NCBI GenBank assembly: GCA_963792405.1
Contig: CAWBVU010000006.1
Span: 1,116,001 to 1,180,000, forward strand
DNA length: 64,000 nucleotides
Source: SZUA-442 sp963792405
GTDB taxonomy: Bacteria > Actinomycetota > Acidimicrobiia > Spongiisociales > UBA5794
Reading direction: 5' to 3'
Shown: positions 43,131 through 52,627 of the stretch, piece after piece
Position numbering within the stretch: position 1 is the stretch's first letter
Layout of the letters: each line of letters begins with the position of its first letter
Program-made: the position numbers and the translations under genes
The notes under the pieces: model-generated
Database searches by the model: none
Seen by the model: only the letters and a program-made list of their open reading frames with translations
What the model was told of the DNA's origin: nothing

Positions 43131-43787
43131 CTAGCGAGAATCGTGCGCGCGTACCAGTATCCCCGCAGCGACTGCCGCGGTCTCCGTGCGCAGGACCGTA
43201 CGGCCGAGGGCGAGCGAGGACGGAAACGGCTCGATCTCGGACTCGGTGAAACCCCCCTCGGGCCCGATGGCGATGGTCATGCGCCCCTCGATCGTGGTCA
43301 GACCGGACACGAGGTCACCATCGGGGCGTGCCACGATCGGACTCTCGAGGTCCGAGAGTGTGCCGACGGCGGACCGCATGAGCCAGGTCCCCCTGCTCTG
43401 CTCGAGCGCACCGACCGCCCACGCAGCCGAGCGCTCGGCGGAGGGAGGACGGCCCTCGGTGCGTTGGGTCGTCAGCCACACGACGGCATCGACCTCGAGC
43501 TCCTGCAACTTCTCCACGATGAACCGCTGGCGTTCCCTCGCCTTCGGGGGCGCCACGGCGATCGTGAGGTGCGGCCCGGGGGGTGCCACGCGATGCTCCG
43601 GCCCGCGTCGCACCGTCCCACCCATCCACGTCCCCTCGCCGAAGGTGCCGACACCGTCGGTGTACGTCACCAGCTCACCCGCGCCGTAGCGGAGCACCCT
43701 CGTGAGGTGCTGGTGGGCCACGTCCGGGACCTCCAGCTCCTCGGCGTCCCAGGCCTGGGGCAGGAACAGATGGGGAATGTGCCTCAT
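43131..43787 (-). CDS. rsmE: 16S rRNA (uracil-1498-N3)-methyltransferase
   Basis: 218 residues, a SPOUT enzyme with an N-terminal PUA-like part (HQHLTRVLRYGAGELV). The C-terminal trefoil knot signature is TIAIGPEGGFTESEIE and LGRTVLRTETAAVAA. LTTQRTEGRPP carries the expected arginine pair region. It methylates U1498 in the decoding region of the small subunit. It overlaps dnaJ by four bases, a common actinobacterial arrangement (hrcA-dnaJ-rsmE). Confidence 0.95.
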   Translation of the reverse strand: MRHIPHLFLPQAWDAEELEVPDVAHQHLTRVLRYGAGELVTYTDGVGTFGEGTWMGGTVRRGPEHRVAPPGPHLTIAVAPPKARERQRFIVEKLQELEVDAVVWLTTQRTEGRPPSAERSAAWAVGALEQSRGTWLMRSAVGTLSDLESPIVARPDGDLVSGLTTIEGRMTIAIGPEGGFTESEIEPFPSSLALGRTVLRTETAAVAAGILVRAHDSR

Positions 43788-44886
43788 CGGCGGAACAGGC
43801 CGCGCTTCCTCGGCGTGGGTTGCTCTCCCCTCAACTCGGCATAGGTACGCAGCGCCTCCTCCTCGTCGTCGGTGAGGTCCATCGGGACCTCGACCTCGAT
43901 GTGGACGAGGAGGTCTCCCCTGCCCCTGCGTTGGAGATGCGGCACGCCCTTCTTGCCGAGCCGATAGACGGTCTCGGGCTGGGTGCCCTTCGGGATCTCG
44001 AGGGTCTCGGTCCCTTCGTCGAGGAGGGGGATCTCGACCTCGGTGCCGAACGTTGCCTCGGAGAATCCTATGCGAACCCTGTGGTGGAGGTCGTCCCCGA
44101 CCCGCTGGAATCGCTGATCCTCGGCGACCCTGATCTCGACGTACACGTCGCCGGCCGGCGCGTTCCGCTGGCCAGCGCCTCCCCTACCCGACAGGCGCAG
44201 ACGCGTGCCCGTGTCGACACCCTGTGGGACCTCGACGGTGAGTGTCCTCGTCCCGGTGTGCCGCCCCTCGCCCCGGCAGCGGTCGCACGGATGGTCGATC
44301 TGCTTGCCGGTCCCCGAGCACGTCGGGCAGTCGCTGACCGTCATCATGGTCCCGAGGAGGGTCTGGCGGGCCGCCTGGACCCTCCCCTGCCCGTGACACG
44401 TCGAACAGGTGACCGGGTCGTGACCGGGTTCGGACCCCGATCCGTCGCAGGTGTCGCAGCGAACTGCGGCGGAGAAGGACACCTCGCGCTCGAGCCCGAA
44501 GGCCGCCTCCCGGAGGTCGAGGTCGACCCGAACGGCGACGTCGCGCCCCCGCTCGGGCCCGCGACGCGAACCCCGAATCCTCCGAATCCTCCGAACCCTC
44601 CGAACCCTCCGCCGCCGAAGAACTGGTTGAGGATGTCCTCGAGGCCCCCGAACTGGCTGAAGAGGTCCTGGCCACCGAAGGTCTCACCCCTGTCGTAGCG
44701 AGCGCGCTTCTGCGGATCCGACAGCACCTCATAGGCCTCGGCGACGTCGCGGAACCGGTGTTCGGCCTCCGGATCACCCGGGTTCGCATCCGGGTGCGTC
44801 TCGCGGGCGAGGCGCCTGAAGGCCTTCTTGATGTCGTCCTGGCCTGCGTCCTTCGGGACACCGAGGATGTCGTAGTAGTCCTTCAC
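43784..44886 (-). CDS. dnaJ: chaperone DnaJ, reading frame broken by one base
   Basis: The J domain is intact (MKDYYDILGVPKDAGQDDIK, HPD at 31-33), then the Gly/Phe repeat. The frame then drifts into nonsense in the first frame, while the rest of DnaJ continues in the -1 frame. That part has four CxxCxGxG zinc repeats (CDTCDGSG, CSTCHGQG, CPTCSGTG, CDRCRGEG) and a full C-terminal domain. Adding one G to the G4 run at 44571-44574 gives FGGSRRGPERGRD and a normal 367-residue protein. It starts with a GTG overlapping the hrcA stop by four bases. A sequencing error, a real mutation or a programmed shift cannot be told apart here. Confidence 0.9.
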
Positions 44887-45878
44887 GACTCGGCCCCGAG
44901 CTGGTCCCCGAGCCCCTCGGACACCTCTTCGACGACCTGGATCGTGCGCCGGTAGTTCATGCGCATGGGACCGATCACACCGACCCTTCCCTTGTCACCC
45001 GAAGCGGTCTCATAGGTGGTCGTGACGATCGCGAGGTCCCTGCCCGCCCCGACATCGGATCCGAACCGCACGTGGGTCTCCTCGACGTCGTCGGTCATGA
45101 GGTCGATCAGGGAGGCCTCCTCCTCGAGCAGGCCGAGGAGGTTGCGCACCATCGTCAGGTCGTTCCACAGCAACGCCATCTGCTTGGTCCCGGACACATG
45201 GACCTCCCGATCGGGTCGGGCGGTCGCGAGCTGTTCCCGCACTGGCTTGATCACCCTGCGTACGGCGGCCGGGAGATCGGGTCGGGTGAGGTCGTCGGCC
45301 TCGGGAGTATCGAGCGTACGCCCGGAGAAGGCCGCCACGATCAGCCGCTCGGCGTCGTCGAGGATGTCACGGTCGACGGGCGTGCCGACATCGACGAACT
45401 CCTGGTGGACCCGTCCGCGGTCGGTCACTGCGACGACGAGGATGATGGACCCGCCGAGGGGGACGAGCCGGATGTCCCTGACCAGGTCGGACGCCCCCGC
45501 AGGGCCGACGACGATCGCCGGGTACGCCGTGAGCTCGTTCACGAACTGCGACGTGTCCTTCAGCATGTCCGAGATCTGCTTGTGCACCTCCCTGAAGAAG
45601 GCGTCGATGCGTCCCCTCGTCGCCTCCCTCAGGCGAGCGGGCGCGAGGTGGTCGACGTAGAAGCGATACCCCTGGTCGGTCGGGACCCTTCCCGCAGAGG
45701 TGTGCGGTTGGATCACGAATCCGTAGGACTCGAGCCTGGCAAGGTCGTTGCGCACGGTCGCCGAGGACACGTCGAGGCCGCTGCGTGCGAGGACCGACTG
45801 CGAGCTCACCGGCTCACCCGTGCGGATGTACTCCTCCACGAGTGCCTTGAGGATCCTCGATTTGCGGTCGTCGAGCAT
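44883..45878 (-). CDS. hrcA: heat-inducible transcription repressor HrcA
   Basis: 331 residues. The N-terminal winged helix (RKSRILKALVEEYIRTGEPV, then SSATVRNDLARLESYGFVIQ) recognises CIRCE operators. The middle and C-terminal parts (GASDLVRDIRLVPLGGSIIL and GPMRMNYRRTIQVVEEV) form the GAF-like dimer domain. HrcA represses heat-shock chaperone genes. A degenerate CIRCE-like palindrome sits 10 bases before its ATG, consistent with autorepression of hrcA-dnaJ. Confidence 0.95.
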   Translation of the reverse strand: MLDDRKSRILKALVEEYIRTGEPVSSQSVLARSGLDVSSATVRNDLARLESYGFVIQPHTSAGRVPTDQGYRFYVDHLAPARLREATRGRIDAFFREVHKQISDMLKDTSQFVNELTAYPAIVVGPAGASDLVRDIRLVPLGGSIILVVAVTDRGRVHQEFVDVGTPVDRDILDDAERLIVAAFSGRTLDTPEADDLTRPDLPAAVRRVIKPVREQLATARPDREVHVSGTKQMALLWNDLTMVRNLLGLLEEEASLIDLMTDDVEETHVRFGSDVGAGRDLAIVTTTYETASGDKGRVGVIGPMRMNYRRTIQVVEEVSEGLGDQLGAES

Positions 45879-45887
45879 GCTCGGAAG

Positions 45888-45914
45888 TTAGCAATCGCCA
45901 GGCGAGACTGATAA
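45888..45914 (-). promoter_or_regulatory. CIRCE-like operator overlapping the end of hemW
   Basis: Minus strand TTATCAGTC-N9-GATTGCTAA against the consensus TTAGCACTC-N9-GAGTGCTAA: 7/9 and 8/9 matches with the exact 9-base spacer. The right half contains the hemW stop codon TAA. The position, 10 bases before hrcA, is where autorepressing CIRCE elements occur. The divergence from consensus keeps the confidence moderate. Confidence 0.55.
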
Positions 45915-47106
45915 GACCGCCCTCGCGACCGCGTCCGCGAGGTATGGCCTCGTGACCACGACGCGACCATCGACCACGTCTACGACACCTGCGTCGACGA
46001 ACCGGCCACCCGACTCGGAGCGCAGGAACGCACGGGCGACCGAGGAGTCCGGGGCGCCTGCGGCGAGGCGCAGCCCGAGCATCAGCCGGTCCCGCTCCTG
46101 CGAGAAACCATCGAGTTCCTCTGTCCCGATCCTGGGGCGTTCACGCGCCTCCACCGCCCCCAGGTACCTGTCGATGCGGCGATGGTTCCGCGATCTCCTC
46201 CCCCAGCGATGATCGTGCGCCCCGAGGCCGAAGCCGAGGTACTCGCCGTGTGCCCAGGTCGACAGGTTGTACCTGCATGCGTGGCCCACCGAGGCGTGGT
46301 TCGACACCTCGTATCGGTGGATGCCCGCCGATTGGGCAACGGCGGTGAAGGCGTCGTATCGGTCGGCCTGCACGTCGTCGTCGGGTGCCGGCGCACCGCC
46401 GGCCACCTCCCTCGCAAGCTGCGTGCCCGGCTCGACGGTGAGCGCGTACGTGCTGACGTGGTCGATCGAGGCGTCGAGCACCATGGCGACCGTCTCGCGC
46501 CACGATGCGTCCGTCTCCGACGGATGGCCGACGATGAGGTCGACTCCCACCGATCGGAATCCCGCCTCCCGCGCACCCTCGATCGTCGCGACCACCTGAT
46601 CGGGCAGGTGGACCCTCCCGAGCGCGCCGAGGACGGTCCCATCGAGTGACTGTGCGCCGATCGACACACGTGTGAACCCGGCATCGACGAGGCCTTCACC
46701 GAGGGAGGGTGACCAATCCTCCGGATTCACCTCGAGGCTGACCTCGGCATCGTCCACGAGGCCGAACCGATCGTCCAGGGCCCGAACGATTCCGCCGAGG
46801 TCCTCCGCACGCAACGTCGACGGCGTCCCGCCGCCGAAGTTGACCGCGTCGAGCGGGGCGAAGTCGTCCTCCATCCCGATCTCCGCGTGGAGGGCTGCGA
46901 CGTACCTGGCGTGCGAGATGGCGGCAACCGACTCGTCGACGATCGCGAAGTCGCAGTACGGGCAGCGTCGCCGACAGAACGGGATGTGCACGTAGGCAGA
47001 CTTCCAGCCGTGGGCGGCGTCGGCGAGCACGGGATCGTCGGGGGCGAGCGTGCTGGCCAGAACGGTGGACGGCGGGGAGGAGATGGAAGGCGTCGGCGCG
47101 GGGGCG

Positions 47107-47114
<8 letters not shown>
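45888..47114 (-). CDS. hemW: HemW-like radical SAM protein (heme chaperone family)
   Basis: 408 residues. The radical SAM motif is FCRRRCPYCDFAI (CxxxCxxC), followed by VNFGGGTPSTL and the HemN/HemW segment SIGAQSLDG. The C-terminal HemN domain reads NHASVGHACRYNLSTWAHGE. Members without the HemN-specific N-terminal extension are heme chaperones rather than coproporphyrinogen dehydrogenases, although annotation often says otherwise. It overlaps the lepA stop by eight bases and precedes hrcA, a conserved order. Confidence 0.93.
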
Positions 47115-48909
<1,795 letters not shown>

Positions 48910-49013
48910 TCCAGCTCCGAGGGGGACGATGGGGGAGGACGGCGGAGTGTACCGTTGCGTCGCAGTGGTGCTATCCTGCGGACGTTCCCACCACCTCGTG
49001 AGGTCCTTTTCGT

Positions 49014-49280
49014 ATGGCCAACATCAAGTCACAGATGAAGCGCAACCGGCAGAACGAGCGTCGCCACGCTCGCAACAAGTCGGTGCGGTCGGAGCTGAAG
49101 ACGCGTTCGAAGCATGCCGTCGAGGCCGCCCAGGCAGGCGAGGCCGCGAAGGCTGAGGAGCTGCTCACCGTTGCGCAGAAGCGCTACGACATGGCGGTCA
49201 CCAAGGGCATCCTCCACAAGAACACGGCTGCTCGCCGCAAGGCTCGCCTGACGGCTCAGGTTCGCAGCTACCTCTCGTAG
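49014..49280 (+). CDS. rpsT: 30S ribosomal protein S20
   Basis: 88 residues, complete: MANIKSQMKRNRQNERRHAR at the N-terminus and KNTAARRKARLTAQVRSYL at the end. It is highly basic and binds 16S rRNA early in small-subunit assembly. It is divergent from lepA, as in many bacteria. A TATCCT box at 48972-48977 is a plausible -10 and leaves a short leader with a GAGG site 14 bases from the ATG. Confidence 0.97.
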   Translation: MANIKSQMKRNRQNERRHARNKSVRSELKTRSKHAVEAAQAGEAAKAEELLTVAQKRYDMAVTKGILHKNTAARRKARLTAQVRSYLS

Positions 49281-49286
49281 CGGCTG

Positions 49287-49763
49287 ATGACGTCCTCCGA
49301 CGGTACCTGGCTCACCCGGGCCGCGCTCCGAAAGCTCCAGGACGAGCTCGATCAGCTCACGAGCACGGGCCGTGACGAGATCGTCCAACGCATCGCCGAG
49401 GCACGTGCCCACGGCGACCTCAGCGAGAACGCCGAATACGACACGGCGAAGAACGACCAGGGGCTGATGGAGGCGAGGATTCGCCAACTCCAGCACTTGA
49501 TCGAAACGGCGAGGATCATCGAGGCCGGCGACTCGGGAACCATCACAGTGGGAACCGTGGCCACCGTCGTGGACGAGGACGGTGACGAATTGGAGTTCTT
49601 CGTCGCACCGGCCGAGAACAAGCTTCCAGGCCTCCTCCTCGCCTCCCCCGACAGCCCGCTCGGGACCGCCCTCCTCGGGGCGGCCGTGGGCGACGAGGTG
49701 ACCTACGAGGCACCGGGCGGCATCTTCACGTACACCGTCAAGGACATCCGCTCCCACGAGTGA
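49287..49763 (+). CDS. greA: transcription elongation factor GreA
   Basis: 158 residues. The N-terminal coiled coil reaches into the RNA polymerase channel: ARAHGDLSENAEYDTAKNDQ carries the acidic tip (D and E of DLSENAEY). The C-terminal FKBP-like domain is EFFVAPAENKLPGLLLASPD then the GAAVGDEVTYEAPGG segment. GreA stimulates cleavage of backtracked transcripts. It follows rpsT by six bases and is likely co-transcribed with it. Confidence 0.94.
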   Translation: MTSSDGTWLTRAALRKLQDELDQLTSTGRDEIVQRIAEARAHGDLSENAEYDTAKNDQGLMEARIRQLQHLIETARIIEAGDSGTITVGTVATVVDEDGDELEFFVAPAENKLPGLLLASPDSPLGTALLGAAVGDEVTYEAPGGIFTYTVKDIRSHE

Positions 49764-49809
49764 ATCCACCCTCGGACACCCACGACCGGTGCTCCCCTTT
49801 CGGCGATCC

Positions 49810-50340
49810 TCACACTCCGAGGTCGCGTTCGAGTTCCCACACCTCGACCGCGACGTCATCCACCTGTTCGACGGCCGTCGCCGTGACGCGGAACCCGCAC
49901 CGCTCGTAGAACGCACGGGCACCGTCATTGGTGGTCTCCGTGCGGACGAGCATCCTGCCGTACGAGCCCGCAGAGCGGGCGATCGCCATGTCGACGAGGG
50001 CGGAACCGAGCCCCCTCCCCGCGTGGGAACGCAGCACCACGATGCCTGCGAGTTCAACCGTCGCCGTGTCGACCTCTCGCGTCGCTGCGAACCCCACGAC
50101 CTCGGGTCCACGGGCACCGTCGACCACCGCGACATACATGTGGTGGCCGTCACCGAGGATCCGCTCCGTCAACACGTCGTCGGAGACGAGTTCATCGATG
50201 ATCTCATCCGTGGCACCTGCAAACCCCGGTGCGTCGGGACCCGCTTCACGCCACGCCGAGCGGAAGAAGCCCGCAACCGCATCGATGTCCCCAGCTCCCG
50301 CTTCCCTCACCACGGCGTCGCGGGTCCCATCGTCACCCAT
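49810..50340 (-). CDS. GNAT family N-acetyltransferase
   Basis: 176 residues from the ATG at 50340, with an AGGAG site 10 bases upstream; the frame is open to 50415. The GNAT core is AGIVVLRSHAGRGLGSALVD (acetyl-CoA loop AGRGLGSAL), then RTETTNDGARAFYERCGFRV, both canonical. The acceptor is unknown. It converges on greA and overlaps the preceding DUF6629 gene by eight bases, so those two are likely coupled. Confidence 0.85.
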   Translation of the reverse strand: MGDDGTRDAVVREAGAGDIDAVAGFFRSAWREAGPDAPGFAGATDEIIDELVSDDVLTERILGDGHHMYVAVVDGARGPEVVGFAATREVDTATVELAGIVVLRSHAGRGLGSALVDMAIARSAGSYGRMLVRTETTNDGARAFYERCGFRVTATAVEQVDDVAVEVWELERDLGV

Positions 50341-51205
50341 CCACTCGATCTCCTCCCGGTCCTCGATGCCCTCCGGGCCGTGGACCCGGGGGTGGACCGT
50401 CGCGACCCACCGCATGACGGAATGAGGTCACCATGCCGTTGCCGATTCGGGACAGTCGCTCGCGGCCAGCAGGACTGACGGCCGTGATGCGCGCGCCATC
50501 GACGCTGCGGCCGAGAGGCGTCGAGGTGGCTCCGGTCCCCCGAGGGCCCTCGTGCCAGAACCGGGTCGTCCCGAGCCCGACAGGGGTTCTGACCTGGATC
50601 GCGATGACGACGCTCGTCACCGCCGCCCAGATGCACCACAGCGAGATCACCCCCTGGTGGAGGAGGAGGGACAGCAGCACGAACGCGGGGAGGTTGAGCC
50701 ATCCGAGGAGCCGGATCCTCCGATGGGATGACACGACGAGCGGGACGCAGACGGCGGTCGCGTAGCAGACGGCGAGGATGCCGCCTGCCGGTACGGTCAC
50801 GTCGTAGGCGATGAACCGACCACCGATCGCGGCGCCGGAAGGGCCACCCGCAAGGCTGGCGACGAGCACGAAGCCGACGCAGAACCCGAGCGCGACGAAC
50901 GGCTCCATGGCCCTCCGCCTTCGGGGACTCGGCTCGCATCGCATCGCCGCGTACGGGACGAGGATCGGGACGATCCCGAGTGCGATCAGCAGGTACATCG
51001 AGGTGGCGAAGTCGCGTGCATCGGCGGACACGTCGCCACGGAGGCCCCACCATGCGACCGCCTCGATGAACTGGTGGGCCGCGAGGACGAGCGGGACGGC
51101 GGCAAGGGCGAGGTACCGACGATCATCCACGTGCCGGATGGCGTCGACGCCCACGACACCCACGACCAGCCCTGCGATGACATCGGCCTCAGGTGAGTAG
51201 CACAT
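50333..51205 (-). CDS. DUF6629 family membrane protein
   Basis: 290 residues from the ATG at 51205. MCYSPEADVIAGLVVGVVGV followed by DAIRHV and AAHQFIEAVAWWGLRGDVS match the DUF6629 pattern. About seven membrane helices run to residue 225, then a polar proline/glycine-rich tail. The function is unknown. Its start faces that of the 109-residue hypothetical gene across 53 bp, and its end overlaps the GNAT gene. Confidence 0.82.
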   Translation of the reverse strand: MCYSPEADVIAGLVVGVVGVDAIRHVDDRRYLALAAVPLVLAAHQFIEAVAWWGLRGDVSADARDFATSMYLLIALGIVPILVPYAAMRCEPSPRRRRAMEPFVALGFCVGFVLVASLAGGPSGAAIGGRFIAYDVTVPAGGILAVCYATAVCVPLVVSSHRRIRLLGWLNLPAFVLLSLLLHQGVISLWCIWAAVTSVVIAIQVRTPVGLGTTRFWHEGPRGTGATSTPLGRSVDGARITAVSPAGRERLSRIGNGMVTSFRHAVGRDGPPPGPRPGGHRGPGGDRVDG

Positions 51206-51258
51206 GCCTCCACCGGCCTCCTGCGCCTCCATTGTCCCACGCCCCGGGGGACATCGCC

Positions 51259-51588
51259 ATGGGCTGTCGGCATGTCTGGAGGCACCGGAACACGCCCGAC
51301 GTCGTCGGCGTTGCATCGGACGTGATCGAACTGCACGTGAACGACCGACGAACCGCCCTCGACACCGAGATCGAGGCGACCCTGCGCGACCTCGTGCTGG
51401 CCCACACGGTGCTGGTGACGACCGGGACCACGGTCCCCGTACCCCTGCCCGCCGTGCGCGAGGGAGAGCGGTGGATCGGGGCACCGGAACTGCCCGCCTA
51501 CATCGAGGACCTCCGTCGCCTCACACGGGACTGGAGGAGGTTCCAGTCGGACGCGTGCGAGGTCGACGACGACGGCAGGATCTGCTGA
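51259..51588 (+). CDS. hypothetical protein with cysteine/tryptophan-rich ends
   Basis: 109 residues from the ATG at 51259. The codon pattern and composition look genuinely coding. GCRHVWRHRNTPDVVGV at the start and DWRRFQSDACEVDDDGRIC at the end frame a central DTEIEATLRDLVLAHTVLVT. Three cysteines could bind metal or form disulfides, but no family is recognised. It ends 15 bases before the convergent holA stop. Confidence 0.6.
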   Translation: MGCRHVWRHRNTPDVVGVASDVIELHVNDRRTALDTEIEATLRDLVLAHTVLVTTGTTVPVPLPAVREGERWIGAPELPAYIEDLRRLTRDWRRFQSDACEVDDDGRIC

Positions 51589-51603
51589 CGCCACCGGTGG
51601 GCG

Positions 51604-52578
51604 TCAGCGGCTCATCCAACGGCACATGGCCACGGTGAGCCGCTCGAGGGTCACGCGGTGGGTCGGCTCCGGCTGGGTCTTCATCGCGAGGTCCGCTTTC
51701 GCGATCGCCCGCACGCAGTTGGCGAGCGCATCGCCGTTCGCCCGTGTCCGCGCCTGCCACACCTTCTTGGTCGCGTAGCTCCCGGGGTTCGCCCCCGCCC
51801 ATGCCGTGAACGTCTCGTAGTCGGGAGCGACGGCGGCGAGCGAACGGCGACGGATCTCACCCTCGAGGTACGACAGGAGCATCAGCGGATGCTGATGGTG
51901 GAGGAAGTCGGCAAGGCGCCGAAGGGCTTCTGCCTGATCGCCTGCCATGATCGCGTCACCGAGGAACCACATGGGTTCATCTGGCCTGTTCGTGAAACGG
52001 TCATGGACGTCCGCCGCCGTGATGACGGATCCCGCAACGGCGAGTTGGTCGAGGGCTCGCTGCATCGCAGACGTGTCCGAGCCGAAGCGGTGGAGGATCT
52101 CGGTGCGGGCATCCTGGTCGATCCGTAGGCCCCTCGCCTTCGTCTCGTCGGTCAGCCACGCGGCGGCGTCCCGCTCGGTGATGGCCTTCACCGACACCTG
52201 TTCGCCGCTGAGGAGTTTCTTGATGGCTGCGGGCACGGCCCCCGATGCAACGAACACGACGCTCGCCGCCGAAGGGTCGGACGACGCGATCAACTCGGCG
52301 ATGGTGTCGACCTCCGCCTTCAGCAGGGACTGGGCATCCGCCACGATCACGCCGGTGGCACCTCCGAACAGCGAGCCCGACTGGAGGGCGGGCACGATGG
52401 CCGCGACGGGATCGCGCAGGGCACCTCCCTCCTCTGCCCCCGTCCCCTTCGCGGGGACGTCGATGCGGAGGGGGTCGTCGACGCCGTCAGCGACGAGGAG
52501 CCGACGCGCCTGGTCGATCATCTGCTCTCGTTCCGAGGGACCCGCCTCACGGGGCCCGACGACGGCATGCCATCCCAT
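51604..52578 (-). CDS. holA: DNA polymerase III subunit delta
   Basis: 324 residues from the ATG at 52578, with a TACATT box 6 nt upstream suggesting leaderless initiation. The three-domain clamp-loader wrench is visible: domain I SGSLFGGATGVIVADAQSLL, domain II FVASGAVPAAIKKLLSG and ITERDAAAWLTDETKARGLR, and domain III HQHPLMLLSYLEGEIRRRSL. The delta subunit opens the sliding clamp. It follows comEC, completing the common comEA-comEC-holA order. Confidence 0.92.
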   Translation of the reverse strand: MGWHAVVGPREAGPSEREQMIDQARRLLVADGVDDPLRIDVPAKGTGAEEGGALRDPVAAIVPALQSGSLFGGATGVIVADAQSLLKAEVDTIAELIASSDPSAASVVFVASGAVPAAIKKLLSGEQVSVKAITERDAAAWLTDETKARGLRIDQDARTEILHRFGSDTSAMQRALDQLAVAGSVITAADVHDRFTNRPDEPMWFLGDAIMAGDQAEALRRLADFLHHQHPLMLLSYLEGEIRRRSLAAVAPDYETFTAWAGANPGSYATKKVWQARTRANGDALANCVRAIAKADLAMKTQPEPTHRVTLERLTVAMCRWMSR

Positions 52579-52627
52579 GGGGGCAATGTAGCGAGGGCTG
52601 GCGACATGGCTTCCCCGCACGGGTGGC

